DNA of 14,666 bases, taken from Thermoplasmatales archaeon UBA447 (lineage in GTDB: Archaea > Thermoplasmatota > Thermoplasmata > Thermoplasmatales > Thermoplasmataceae). Shown in pieces: positions 1 through 7,946 of this stretch. The notes under the pieces are model-generated. The model saw only the letters and a list, made by a program, of their open reading frames with translations, did no database searches and was not told where the DNA came from. Position numbers and translations under genes: made by a program. The stretch's first letter is position 1. The number at the start of each line of letters is the position of its first letter. The stretch covers positions 1 to 14,666 of the forward strand of contig DARE01000043.1 in the NCBI GenBank assembly GCA_002503205.1, in the 5' to 3' direction.

Positions 1-129
1 TATATTTGTAAACGTTATGCAACATTTTGACTGAAATCTTAGAGTTATAATATTCAATTCAGATCTTTATTAATAATAAACATTTCAATTCAAAACGATT
101 CGCGTATTTTTAAATTTGCACGCCACTAA

Positions 130-558
130 TCATTTACTCAATGGGTTTCGGATATCTAAGCCTGGTATGTTAGCAAAATTGGCCACATTTTCAGTCAAGA
201 TGTTCGCTATGCCGTTTTCTTTTGCGGTCTCCGCAATTAGGGTATCAAGAAAAGGTGTCTTGAAAGTTCTTGAAATATTAATGGCAGCAATAACGGTGCG
301 ATGATTGTAATCCACTTTCTGCCAATTGGTGGATATGATAAATGATTCTACAATTACTCTCGCAGACTCCACTTCAACACCAAGTTTACGCGTTAGTGCG
401 TTATACAGCTCAACCAATATCTGATTGGATATGACTCCCCTCTGCTTCCCCATAAAAATCCTGCTGACTAGGGATCTGCAAATTTCCCTCTTTTCCGGTT
501 CGCTTCGGTCATATGCGTAACAGAGAATATTTGTATCGTAAAATAGTTCATCACTCAT
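130..558 (-). CDS. VapC-like PIN-domain ribonuclease toxin
   Basis: This 142-residue protein fits the PIN family of metal-dependent RNases, the toxin half of VapBC modules, which usually cleave tRNA or rRNA. Visible PIN features are the N-terminal YDTNIL with Asp8, Glu50 in ILVELYNAL, Asp105 in FLDTLIAETA, and the LTENVANF segment near residues 121-128. In that last segment the usual TED-type motif reads TEN, so one acidic position is Asn124, although Glu123 remains. Length is normal for VapC. The ATG lies inside the end of the upstream antitoxin gene (8-base overlap), so the two are translationally coupled. Substrate specificity cannot be read from the sequence. The Asn could reduce activity, but PIN domains tolerate variation there. 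Confidence 0.85.
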   Translation of the reverse strand: MSDELFYDTNILCYAYDRSEPEKREICRSLVSRIFMGKQRGVISNQILVELYNALTRKLGVEVESARVIVESFIISTNWQKVDYNHRTVIAAINISRTFKTPFLDTLIAETAKENGIANILTENVANFANIPGLDIRNPLSK

Positions 559-784
559 ATAGTTCTTCTCTTTTGAAATTCCATTGTTTCATCTGAATTC
601 CTTCATTCAATAACTTCATGTTTTTATTAAGAATCTCATCCTGGTCACTTTTTAGCCATTCATCAATTGCCTCGTTGAATGCCTTTGCAAGAGAGCCTTT
701 CTTATTTCCATATTTCAGTCTGGCTTTTTCCTTGAACCTTCTTTCAAGAGATTCATCTATATTCACTGTTATTGTCTTGCTCAT
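551..784 (-). CDS. VapB-like antitoxin
   Basis: A 77-residue protein encoded directly upstream of the PIN toxin and overlapping it by 8 bases. The N-terminus (MSKTITVNIDESLERRFKEKA) has the short beta-strand plus helix pattern of ribbon-helix-helix DNA-binding antitoxins. The middle is a charged helix (KAFNEAIDEWLK). The last 25 residues (QMKQWNFKREELYE) look like the flexible tail that normally plugs the PIN active site. By family knowledge it should neutralise the toxin and repress its own promoter as a complex. A TATA-like element about 27 bases before the ATG supports this start. The family call rests mainly on operon context and size; primary sequence of such antitoxins is poorly conserved. 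Confidence 0.75.
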   Translation of the reverse strand: MSKTITVNIDESLERRFKEKARLKYGNKKGSLAKAFNEAIDEWLKSDQDEILNKNMKLLNEGIQMKQWNFKREELYE

Positions 785-800
785 GTTTTACAATAATCTC

Positions 801-812
801 ATAGATATTAAA
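801..812 (-). promoter_or_regulatory. TATA-like promoter of the vapBC-type pair
   Basis: On the minus strand the sequence reads TGTTTAATATCT, centred about 23 bases before the antitoxin ATG, a spacing that suits a leaderless or very short-leader archaeal transcript. Just upstream, at 848-857, the self-complementary CATTTAAATG could be part of an autoregulatory operator, but that is only a guess. Confidence 0.4.
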
Positions 813-908
813 CATTTACACTTTCAATCTGTTTAAATATTCACTTCATTTAAATGGAAGTAACCTGAACTCTTTAACCTTAACACAAATTTTTTTTTAG
901 TAAGCTGA

Positions 909-1286
909 ACCCGTGTTATATGGGATCAGATCATTGCAATGGCAATGATCAAGGCCGTTGACCCCTTGCCTTTAAGACTGGTGGCATCAAGATTCCAGAA
1001 AATGTATATCTCCAGATCACCGAAGCCAGATCTGGATCCTGACGATCTGTCAAGGATTCTCGGATTTGTGGCGCATCATTTTCCCGATCTTTAAGAAATG
1101 TTTAGGAAACTCATGGAACCCGGTGGTCTGCCTTTCTACGATATGGCACCCATCATATCATACTCAAAGAACCTCATACCAGCGGAGAAGGGTTACACCC
1201 CAGATCATGAATATAAGAATCAGGTCACAGTAATACTGGCATTCTGCGTAACTTACCCAGTTGTTCTGGCCATCTTCATTTGCTAA
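909..1286 (+). pseudogene. IS1634/IS4-like transposase fragment, dead
   Basis: One reading frame runs from 909 to 1286 and is broken by a single in-frame TAA at 1092-1094. The first part (WDQIIAMAMIKAVDPLPLRL, then ..DLDPDDLSRILGF) resembles the N-terminal half of IS1634-type transposases. The part after the stop (FYDMAPIISYSKN, then AEKGYTPDHEYKNQVTVIL) resembles their first catalytic block, with Asp in the position of the first DDE residue. Everything after that, including the second Asp and the Glu, is missing: the frame ends just before the neighbouring transposase remnant. Only about a quarter of a normal 500-residue transposase remains, and no terminal inverted repeats are apparent. Family assignment is from remembered motif style and is moderate in confidence. 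Confidence 0.55.
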
Positions 1287-2051
1287 ATGTTTTTATGAGC
1301 CCAAGAAATCTCCCTGTGCAGTAGAGGATAGCCAGGGTGCAGCATTTAAGACTGGTATCATATTACCGTCGGCCATGTTACCATACACATAAGTGAGAAC
1401 TATTCCGATCTTCCTGTTCAGGGAAAATTGGTCAGGTACTATACCTCTCCTTCTGTTTGTATCAATTATGGACAGAGTATGCGTGTTCTCAAACACATAA
1501 TCATATATGTCAGATGTATCGTATGCTGAGTCTGCAAGAATATAGGAGAAATTCCTCACAGAATCCACCATGCCATGGGATACACGGGAATCATGGATAT
1601 TCCCCTTTCTGATTATCCAGTCCATGATCACGAGGGAATCAATGTCCAGTGTCGTATGGCACCTCCTGCCATATGTCCATCCATATGTTATTCCGGATAG
1701 TCCACCATAATGGTCTTTGTAATTTCCCCAGTATTTCCTTCACATTGCAGTGGAATACTTGCATGTGTGAATCATGAATGAATCAATGGCAGCACATTCC
1801 TTCATGGGATACGGGATTACTATCTCACGTTTCATTGCATGGAGACCCATTGATCGTACCCTTCTTGATAAAGTCTGGAATGAGGGCGTATCAATAAGGC
1901 CAGCCATTTCAAGATATTCCTCATGGTTGGTTAGCAATATCTCTGAGGATCTGCATGGGATATTGAATATCTGCAACAGTATGAGGATCTTAAGTATCTG
2001 CTTATCCGAGTATTTCCTCCTCCTATGATCGGGCGATAATATATTGCCCAT
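1276..2051 (-). pseudogene. IS4/IS5-like DDE transposase, inactivated
   Basis: A single minus-strand frame starts at 2051 (MGNILSPDHRRRKYSD) and is interrupted by one in-frame TGA at 1742-1740; the frame then continues to 1293. The next codons after the stop (RKYWGNYKDHYGG) join smoothly, so this looks like a point mutation of CGA to TGA. The first catalytic Asp is in AAIDSFMIHTC, the second in ILADSAYDTSDIY. After NRKIGIVL the protein stops looking like a transposase. A shifted frame there ends at 1276 with YDTSLKCCTLAILY, which resembles the family C-terminus, so a deletion or frameshift has probably removed the block carrying the catalytic Glu. With a nonsense codon and no Glu, it should be inactive. 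The 3' boundary is inferred. Confidence 0.7.
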
Positions 2052-2195
2052 CGAATCACGATCTGCGAGATATGCTTTGTTGGATACCCCAATATTATCA
2101 TTTTGTCAATAATGTTCGAAATCTGTCAGACCATTAATGAAATACGAGACACCTCTTTATATAAAATTTAATTTAGGTTCTTACTGTTGTGACGG

Positions 2196-2207
2196 AAATA
2201 TATTAAA
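2196..2207 (+). promoter_or_regulatory. TATA-like promoter of the SPFH operon
   Basis: AAATATATTAAA is centred about 34 bases before the ATG at 2236. A second strong candidate, TTTATATAAAA, lies at 2156-2166. Both lie downstream of the upstream in-frame ATG at 2137, which argues against that ATG being used. Confidence 0.45.
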
Positions 2208-2235
2208 GAACAATACAGTTCCAGATAAGGGGGAT

Positions 2236-2802
2236 ATGAGTACCGTAAATAATCAACCAAATATACCTGATGAAGTTGTTGATGACCGCGGGATTATTAA
2301 AAAAATTCAGTTATACATACCAGGATTCCGAGCTTATAGAATTGGCGATGATCTGAGAGTCGCTGATGAACTCCTAAGAAGACAGATCTCATCGAATTTT
2401 GATTCAGCCATTAAAAATCTGACCAATGCAAGGTCAGAACTAGCCTATGAGGGGGATTTCAATAACCTGTCAATGATTGGGTCCGCCATCTCTTTGATTC
2501 AGCAGTTATCAGGAGAGATTCTTCACTCAGCCCAGGGATATACGGGCATTTCACCTGCAATCAGGATTGATGCACAGAAGTTGCGAAATCTCTATGATTA
2601 CGATCTGAGTTTTCTCGACTCCGGTGACCAGATTGCAAGATCCTCTGATTTGGAGTCTCTTATAATCTCCGGTGATATACAGGGTATTAGCCAGAAAATC
2701 ATTGATATAAAAAACGCAGTCGAAAAGGTTCGATCTAGCTGGGAAAAAAGACTTGAAAGTGTAGAAGGGATATCACTACAGGCAAAGGGTGATGGAAATT
2801 GA
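2236..2802 (+). CDS. Helical protein of SPFH/zinc-ribbon operon, function unknown
   Basis: I do not recognise a named gene. From the preferred start (ATG at 2236, preceded by an AAGGGGG stretch) it is 188 residues with no membrane segment, signal peptide or cysteine. Residues 17-50 (DRGIIKKIQLYIPGFRAYRI..) form a basic, partly amphipathic block with YIPGFRAY, followed by long helices at about 34-100 and 112-176. Proteins of this style, with an IPGFRGY-like start, sit beside YdjI-like SPFH genes in other prokaryotes, as far as I recall. An in-frame ATG exists 33 codons upstream, but candidate TATA boxes lie after it. The gene overlaps the next one by four bases, so they are surely co-transcribed. 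A membrane-adaptor or PspA-like scaffolding role is possible but is inference only. Confidence 0.75.
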   Translation: MSTVNNQPNIPDEVVDDRGIIKKIQLYIPGFRAYRIGDDLRVADELLRRQISSNFDSAIKNLTNARSELAYEGDFNNLSMIGSAISLIQQLSGEILHSAQGYTGISPAIRIDAQKLRNLYDYDLSFLDSGDQIARSSDLESLIISGDIQGISQKIIDIKNAVEKVRSSWEKRLESVEGISLQAKGDGN

Positions 2803-3965
2803 TAGGAAAGAGATCATCTAAGATCCCAGATAAGGGTGGTAGTGTTGCTGGGTCCATAACAATTGCATGGGAGACCCAGTTCAAGGAAGGAAATGTAATG
2901 TGGAAGGTTCCCAGGCTTATACGGCTCAATGACAACATAGTTGTGAGAGAGGATGAAACTGCTGTGTTTTACAGGGATGGTAAGGTTCTCACATACTTTG
3001 ACCAGGCCAACCGATACGCACTGACAGATTTCAATGCCCCCATTGTTCAGGGTCTCCTCAAATTTTTTGCAGGTGTTCAGCAGCAGGCGGAAGTATACTA
3101 CATTCAGAGAAGATTTCTGGATGGAAAGTACGGAAGCACCCAGCCATATCAATTTACTGATCCCACATTTGGAATTGTTAGCCTGAAGGTTTATGGTGAA
3201 TACAGATGGAGGATTTCATCACCTGAGAATTTCATAAACCAGTTTGTTGGAACATTCAACCTTGAAACTTCCGAGGAAGTGGAATCGAGAATAAAAGAAC
3301 AGATGGTCATCCTTGTTTATAATGCAATTGGCAAGATGAAAGACAAGGGATTGAAGGTTACAGACATTCCGGCCAATCTATTAAACATAGAACAGGTGGT
3401 TCTTGCAGAATCTCCTGACCAGTTCCAACAGTATGGAATAGAGATCAACAAATTGTCTGGCCTCAACGTTAGCCTCCCTGATGAGGTTCAGAAGGCTGTA
3501 GACAAAAGATCCGAGATGTCTGTTCTTGGCGTAAATTACCTGCAACTGCAGGCTGGCGAAGCCATGGTCGACGCTGCGAAGAATCCGACTGGCGTCGCAG
3601 GTGCAGGAGCCGGGATTGGAATAGGGCTCGGTGCGGGAGCTGGAATGGGCTATGCAATGGGCGGGCAGATGATGGGAGGTATGGCGGGAGGTTTTAACCA
3701 GCCCCAGACAAGGTCCTGCCCCAAGTGCGGAACACTTGTCCCCGCCTCATCTTCATTCTGCCCAAACTGCGGCAACCCGATGCAGCCTCCACAGTCCACA
3801 TCTGCATTAAAGTGCCCGAAGTGTGGAACTGAGGCACCTGCTGGCACAAAATTCTGCCCAAACTGCGGAACCAGCCTTGCCCCACAGATGGTGAAGTGTT
3901 CAAGCTGCGGTCACGAATCACCACTTGGAACAAAATTCTGCCCAAACTGCGGCAAACAATTGTGA
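2799..3965 (+). CDS. YdjI-like SPFH-domain protein with three C-terminal zinc ribbons
   Basis: 388 residues. The N-terminal two thirds (about 20-240) match the SPFH/YdjI type ('virion core protein'-like): TIAWETQF, MWKVPRLIRLNDNIVVREDETAVFYRDGK, then LKVYGEYRWRI and a helical region ending in DEVQKAVDKRSEM. A Gly/Ala/Met-rich stretch follows (about 264-300). Three CxxC-x10-CxxC zinc ribbons then begin at Cys307, Cys339 and Cys367, the last ending at the C-terminus. The start is a TTG overlapping the previous stop (TTGA), with GGTGAT at 2788-2793 as ribosome binding site five bases before it. SPFH proteins build oligomeric scaffolds on membranes. B. subtilis YdjI works with membrane partners and a PspA paralogue, so a membrane-domain role is likely here. 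The Gly-rich part may be a hydrophobic anchor. The ligand of the ribbons is unknown. Confidence 0.85.
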   Translation: MIGKRSSKIPDKGGSVAGSITIAWETQFKEGNVMWKVPRLIRLNDNIVVREDETAVFYRDGKVLTYFDQANRYALTDFNAPIVQGLLKFFAGVQQQAEVYYIQRRFLDGKYGSTQPYQFTDPTFGIVSLKVYGEYRWRISSPENFINQFVGTFNLETSEEVESRIKEQMVILVYNAIGKMKDKGLKVTDIPANLLNIEQVVLAESPDQFQQYGIEINKLSGLNVSLPDEVQKAVDKRSEMSVLGVNYLQLQAGEAMVDAAKNPTGVAGAGAGIGIGLGAGAGMGYAMGGQMMGGMAGGFNQPQTRSCPKCGTLVPASSSFCPNCGNPMQPPQSTSALKCPKCGTEAPAGTKFCPNCGTSLAPQMVKCSSCGHESPLGTKFCPNCGKQL

Positions 3966-3977
3966 GGTGTATAAAGA

Positions 3978-5003
3978 ATGTACTGTGAAAAATGCGGAAA
4001 ACAACTACCGGACGATGCAATATTCTGTTCGAAGTGTGGTGCCAGGGTTAACGGCACTGCCAGTACGTCGAACAACCAACAGACAGTGGTACAGAGTCAA
4101 ACACAGCAGATCCTTGCACCGGCAAGTGTGCAGGAACTGAAATGCCCAAGCTGTGGGGCACCATTAAAACCACAACTTGGAGAGATGGTCATTACCTGCG
4201 AATTCTGTGGTGCAAGTGTATGCTTGAACAATGAAGGGTGGAAGAATATCGATAAACACACCATGCTTCCGTTGAAAATAGCTGATCAGGATGCAATTGT
4301 TGCAAAACTGAAGGAGCACATGGACAGGGGCCTACTCAGAAGACACCTTGAGGAGGAGTCAAAGATGGAGCAGTTAAGCCTGGCTTACATCCCATACTGG
4401 GTGGTAACTGTCTCTGCTAGAACAAATTTCACAGCGGTTAGCGAAGCCTCCACTGTCGGCACTATGGCAGGAAGCGTTGCCCTCATGGCACTCATGGGTG
4501 GAGCCATGGGCGGCCGCCGGGGAATGGGTATGGGACTGATGGAAGGCGGCCTTATGGGAGGAATGATGGGTGCTGGCATGGGGATGGGTGGAAACAACCT
4601 CAGATCGTATAACTATGACCAGGTTTACAATTACCCGGTTGTGGCAGTGAAGGATCTGATGGAATACCAGCCGAAGGACTTTTCATTCAGGCTGTCAGAA
4701 CGGGCAATTTTTGATGTTTCAAAGATACCTAAGGGAATCAAGGTTCTAAACGGGGATGTCAGTGAAGATTCAGCCAAATATGAAGCAAAGACCTATGTCG
4801 ACCAGCTTCAGAGTCAGAAGGTCCATCAAATGCATCACATGGTCCAGAAAATTCAGACCCAGGACGATGTCACAGATCCGGAGCTTGTCCATGTGCCTGT
4901 TTGGTTTGCGAAATTTTCCTACAAGGGGCGGGAAATGTCTCTGGTTGTTGATGGAAATTCCGGCAATATAATCAATAGCATAGGACTGGAGACAACACGA
5001 TAA
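3978..5003 (+). CDS. Double zinc-ribbon protein with Gly/Met-rich segment
   Basis: 341 residues. Two four-cysteine ribbons are seen: Cys3/6/17/20 (zinc_ribbon_2 style, YCEKCGKQL..FCSKCG) and Cys56/59/74/77 (TFIIB-like, CPSCGAPL..CEFCG). Next comes a mixed region with KHTMLPLKIADQDAI and LAYIPYWVVTVSARTNF, then a glycine- and methionine-rich hydrophobic stretch at about 160-205. A soluble C-terminal part ends VPVWFAKFSYKGREMSLVVDG, a pattern known from zinc-ribbon membrane-associated proteins in which a binding module follows the ribbons. GAGGTG at 3964-3969 overlaps the previous stop and sits eight bases before the ATG, so it is the third gene of the operon. It probably partners the SPFH protein at the membrane. 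Function is unknown; a role in transcription is less likely because of the hydrophobic segment. Confidence 0.8.
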   Translation: MYCEKCGKQLPDDAIFCSKCGARVNGTASTSNNQQTVVQSQTQQILAPASVQELKCPSCGAPLKPQLGEMVITCEFCGASVCLNNEGWKNIDKHTMLPLKIADQDAIVAKLKEHMDRGLLRRHLEEESKMEQLSLAYIPYWVVTVSARTNFTAVSEASTVGTMAGSVALMALMGGAMGGRRGMGMGLMEGGLMGGMMGAGMGMGGNNLRSYNYDQVYNYPVVAVKDLMEYQPKDFSFRLSERAIFDVSKIPKGIKVLNGDVSEDSAKYEAKTYVDQLQSQKVHQMHHMVQKIQTQDDVTDPELVHVPVWFAKFSYKGREMSLVVDGNSGNIINSIGLETTR

Positions 5004-5710
5004 CTCCTTAACCCTTACATTTGTCAGACATTTTTCATATTTTCACTCAGTATATACTGATTCTGACTAAAAATTGAATAAAACAGATCTTAATAATTTC
5101 AATTGTCTAAAGGTGCTGTCATTTGGCTATTTCTATGATCCAGGAATATCATGGCCAAAAGTTCTCCTTTCATTTATTGCATTGAAATCTGTTCCATTTA
5201 ATGCACCCTTTTCACTATCGTTATACCAGTTGGACAGCATCTCTGGAGAATCTAATAGATATTTTGGGTGTAAATCTAAAATTTTCTACAACACATAAGG
5301 CAATACAGACGCCTTCCGGATGGGCCATTCTCCAAAAGAGTGGAAGGTGGCTGCGATTGTAGTTACACACTATGGGCTCTTTCAACTGCACTCTACAACT
5401 GAAGAGGGATTAGAAGCTAAATTATGGGCATTAAGGCCAGGATTTATCAGGCGCTGGAATTCATCGTCAACTCTTTTTCACCAACTTCCATCCTCTTAAA
5501 TGGCATATGCTATGAGATATGGCCTTGAGTCTCATTTTTTGGCCATAATCCACACTCGTAGTATTCCCTCTTCCCCAATCTTCCATAATGTATTCAAAAA
5601 TGGGGCAGATTAGAATCTGTATCGGGATTGTATTGTCTAAATTTGCGTTTGCATTTTACTCTAGTCTTTGAAAATAATTATATTGAATTGAAACCTATGG
5701 CAGAGTCTTA
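5004..5710 (+). other. Gene-poor gap between SPFH operon and permease
   Basis: I see no confident gene here. On the plus strand the frame from the TTG at 5074 to 5499 is open except for one TAA (5296-5298). The second half has an ATG at 5320 encoding 59 residues that start MGHSPKEWKVAAIVVTHYG. It could be a decayed gene, but I recognise no family and codon use is not convincing. The minus strand shows only short frames. The last 40 bases hold the permease promoter. Confidence 0.4.
5676..5684 (+). promoter_or_regulatory. TATA-like promoter of the permease gene
   Basis: AATTATATT is centred about 31 bases before the ATG at 5711. There is no clear ribosome binding site in front of that ATG, so a nearly leaderless transcript is likely. 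Confidence 0.45.
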
Positions 5711-7393
5711 ATGCTAACTGAGGATATGTTCGTAGTTCTCATAGTCTTCATCATTTCAGTTATCCTTCTAATAAGCAACCGCATAAGATATGACATAATT
5801 GGTATCGGAGCCGTATTTGTTCTGGTGGTCTTTGGAATTTCAAAGATATCCACATTAACAGCGGAAATAGGCAGCCTTCCGGTCCTTCTTCTGGGAATTG
5901 TAATGGTGGTAAGCCGCTCCGTTTCCGAGTCAGGGCTTATAGACAAGTTTGCAGAGAGGATGGCCAAATTCGTCTCCAATGGGCCGATCCTTCTTTTCAT
6001 CCTCTTTGCGCTTGTCGGCTTTCTTTCCGGTTTCATGAGTGACGTTGCCCTTACTTTGATGATGGTCCCGATGAGCTATTATCTTGCTGACAAGAAGAAG
6101 AAATCACCATCCAAATATCTTCTTCCCTTTGCCTACGTTGCTGTCCTAGGTGGAAGATACACAGTAGCCAGCACATCTTCCAATGTGATCCTTTATGATC
6201 TTTGGTACTCAAGCACAGGACATTTTCTTCCGTTTTTCCAGTTTGCTTTTCCGGGAATCTACATTGTTCTGGCCGGAATACCTGTAGGAATTCTCATTTC
6301 CTATCTGCTTCCAAACCGTGTCAAGAAGGTATCGAGCACTGACGAATTCAAAACAGGAGAATACCTTACAGAAGTGGTAGTAGGAAAGGAAAGCGAAGTG
6401 ATTGGAAAAACTCTTGCTGAATTTGAGAAGGAATACGGAATAAGAGTAGTCGCAATTTATCCTGGCAGGATAAGCTGGCGCCTCAGGACAATTTTCGAGG
6501 GGGACGTGCTTCTTGTAAGGATTAAGCCTGAGTCACTGACCACACTTTCGCTGATCAAAGGGCTTAGAATGACAATACCCAAAGCGGCTCAGGAGAATCT
6601 GTCAATCAAAGAGGTATTTGTGATGCCAGAGTCCAGATTGGTTGGAAAGACACTGAGCCAGATAAGGGAATCCGGAAGTTACAACGTCTCCATCGTCGGC
6701 ATATCAGCATATGGAAAAAGGGTCTTTGGAAGATTCAGATCCATAGCCATAGCCTCTGGAGATGTTTTAATGGTCTCAGGTTCTGATGGGGATATAGCCG
6801 CATTCATCACCGACAATTCTCTCGGCCCACTCTCATCAAGAGACATGAGGGTATTTAACCCAACAAAGGGGATAATATCAATAGCCGCACTGGCCCTTGC
6901 CATAGGGCTGGCGACCACTGGAGTAAATCTTGTAGAGGCTTTCGGTGCAGCCTTTATTGTTATAATTGCTACAGGTGCCTTGAATTACAAGACGATTTAC
7001 AGGTATGTCAACTGGCCCATACTTATATTCGTGGGAACCTACTTAGTGCTCGGGGTTGCCCTTACATCATCAGGCGTATCAGTCTATATTGCCTCTTTGA
7101 TAATGGGTTCACCTGTTATACTATTCATTCTAACCGCCTTGCTGGCAAATACAGTTGGCAATGTTGGGGCCGCAGTGATTATGGGGCCTATCGCTATTGG
7201 ATTCCCAGATCCTCTGAAGGCAATAGTTGTTGTTGCCATGGCAGCTTCATCCACATTCATGACTCCATTCGGCAACCAGTCCAATCTTATAGTGCAGTCT
7301 GCCGGTGCCTACAAGGCGAGAGATTATGCTGTATTTGGGTCATTCATGTTCGTTGTGGCGTTCGCCTTCACAATGATGTACGTGTACCTCTGA
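5711..7393 (+). CDS. SLC13/ArsB-type anion permease with two TrkA-C domains
   Basis: 560 residues with hydrophobic helices at both ends and a soluble insert in the middle. Helices are seen around 7-42, 54-70, 92-120, 136-146 and 178-200, then from 386 to the end. The insert has two RCK_C/TrkA-C-like domains at about 216-285 (EVVVGKESEVIGKTLAEFE) and 297-372 (EVFVMPESRLVGKTLSQI), each ending in a GDVL segment. The ASTSSNVILYD loop near 153-163 and TPFGNQSNLIVQSAGAYKARDY at 518-539 match the paired signature loops of the citrate-transporter/DASS (PF03600) superfamily. Members with this architecture carry sulfate, dicarboxylates or similar anions using Na+ or H+; the substrate here cannot be told. 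The TrkA-C pair may sense a nucleotide or other ligand. It is transcribed alone, with the next gene 81 bases downstream under its own TATA. Confidence 0.88.
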   Translation: MLTEDMFVVLIVFIISVILLISNRIRYDIIGIGAVFVLVVFGISKISTLTAEIGSLPVLLLGIVMVVSRSVSESGLIDKFAERMAKFVSNGPILLFILFALVGFLSGFMSDVALTLMMVPMSYYLADKKKKSPSKYLLPFAYVAVLGGRYTVASTSSNVILYDLWYSSTGHFLPFFQFAFPGIYIVLAGIPVGILISYLLPNRVKKVSSTDEFKTGEYLTEVVVGKESEVIGKTLAEFEKEYGIRVVAIYPGRISWRLRTIFEGDVLLVRIKPESLTTLSLIKGLRMTIPKAAQENLSIKEVFVMPESRLVGKTLSQIRESGSYNVSIVGISAYGKRVFGRFRSIAIASGDVLMVSGSDGDIAAFITDNSLGPLSSRDMRVFNPTKGIISIAALALAIGLATTGVNLVEAFGAAFIVIIATGALNYKTIYRYVNWPILIFVGTYLVLGVALTSSGVSVYIASLIMGSPVILFILTALLANTVGNVGAAVIMGPIAIGFPDPLKAIVVVAMAASSTFMTPFGNQSNLIVQSAGAYKARDYAVFGSFMFVVAFAFTMMYVYL

Positions 7394-7442
7394 TTGGGTT
7401 CCGGGAATCATTGCTGATAAAATTGTGTCCAGAACTTGCGAA

Positions 7443-7451
7443 TTTTTAAAA
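7443..7451 (+). promoter_or_regulatory. TATA-like promoter of the four-helix membrane protein
   Basis: TTTTTAAAA is centred about 28 bases before the ATG at 7475, with no ribosome binding site between them. This is the classical leaderless archaeal spacing. Confidence 0.45.
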
Positions 7452-7474
7452 TGTATTAACCTGATTACTAACTG

Positions 7475-7918
7475 ATGGACTTTCTTGAAGCACTAACAGG
7501 AGGATACACAGGAAAGAAGATAGTCAGATTCACTGTAATGATGTTTGCCCTCATAGATGCGGCAGCCCATCTATATGCATCCCCGGCCAGCTATCCTCTT
7601 GTCACTTTCTGGCTTGAAATAGAAGTGGCATCCTTTATTGTCATAGGAATAGTATTTCTTTTAGGATTAAGAATATGGTACCTGCCCTCTGTCCTGTTCA
7701 CAGTCCTTAATGTTGTACTGTACTTCGTGTCCGGAATAGTAGCCATCCCTCCTATTTCTCCAGTTGCCCTTGCTGGTCATGTGCAGTTTCTGGACTATTC
7801 ATTCGGAAGGGCTTTTTCACTGATTGCCTGGATATACATAATCGTGGTGGGCCTGATCCTTTTTAGATATGATAGTGGCTCAAAACTCAATGCATTGCTG
7901 AAGGATGATCCGGCCTGA
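7475..7918 (+). CDS. Small four-helix membrane protein, function unknown
   Basis: 147 residues, not recognised as a named family. Four hydrophobic segments lie at about 17-36, 44-66, 69-92 and 107-131, with a short basic N-terminus (GGYTGKKIVRF) and a charged tail (KLNALLKDDPA). No cysteines. Acidic or polar residues inside the helices (Asp28, His32, Glu48, Glu50) could bind an ion or haem, but this is speculative. It has its own TATA-like box and lies 81 bases after the permease in the same direction, so it may be either an independent unit or loosely coupled to it. The ATG is the only sensible start for that promoter. Confidence 0.7.
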   Translation: MDFLEALTGGYTGKKIVRFTVMMFALIDAAAHLYASPASYPLVTFWLEIEVASFIVIGIVFLLGLRIWYLPSVLFTVLNVVLYFVSGIVAIPPISPVALAGHVQFLDYSFGRAFSLIAWIYIIVVGLILFRYDSGSKLNALLKDDPA

Positions 7919-7946
7919 GGTAGTAAAATAACGAAGGCCTCAACGA

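Noticed and set aside
2137..2235. N-terminal extension of the first SPFH-operon gene from an ATG at 2137
   Set aside because: Two TATA-like boxes (2156-2166 and 2196-2207) lie inside it, and its residues look unlike the rest of the protein.
3469..4020. Minus-strand frames with His/Cys/Pro-rich translations
   Set aside because: They are antisense to the zinc-ribbon repeats and Gly-rich codons of the SPFH gene.
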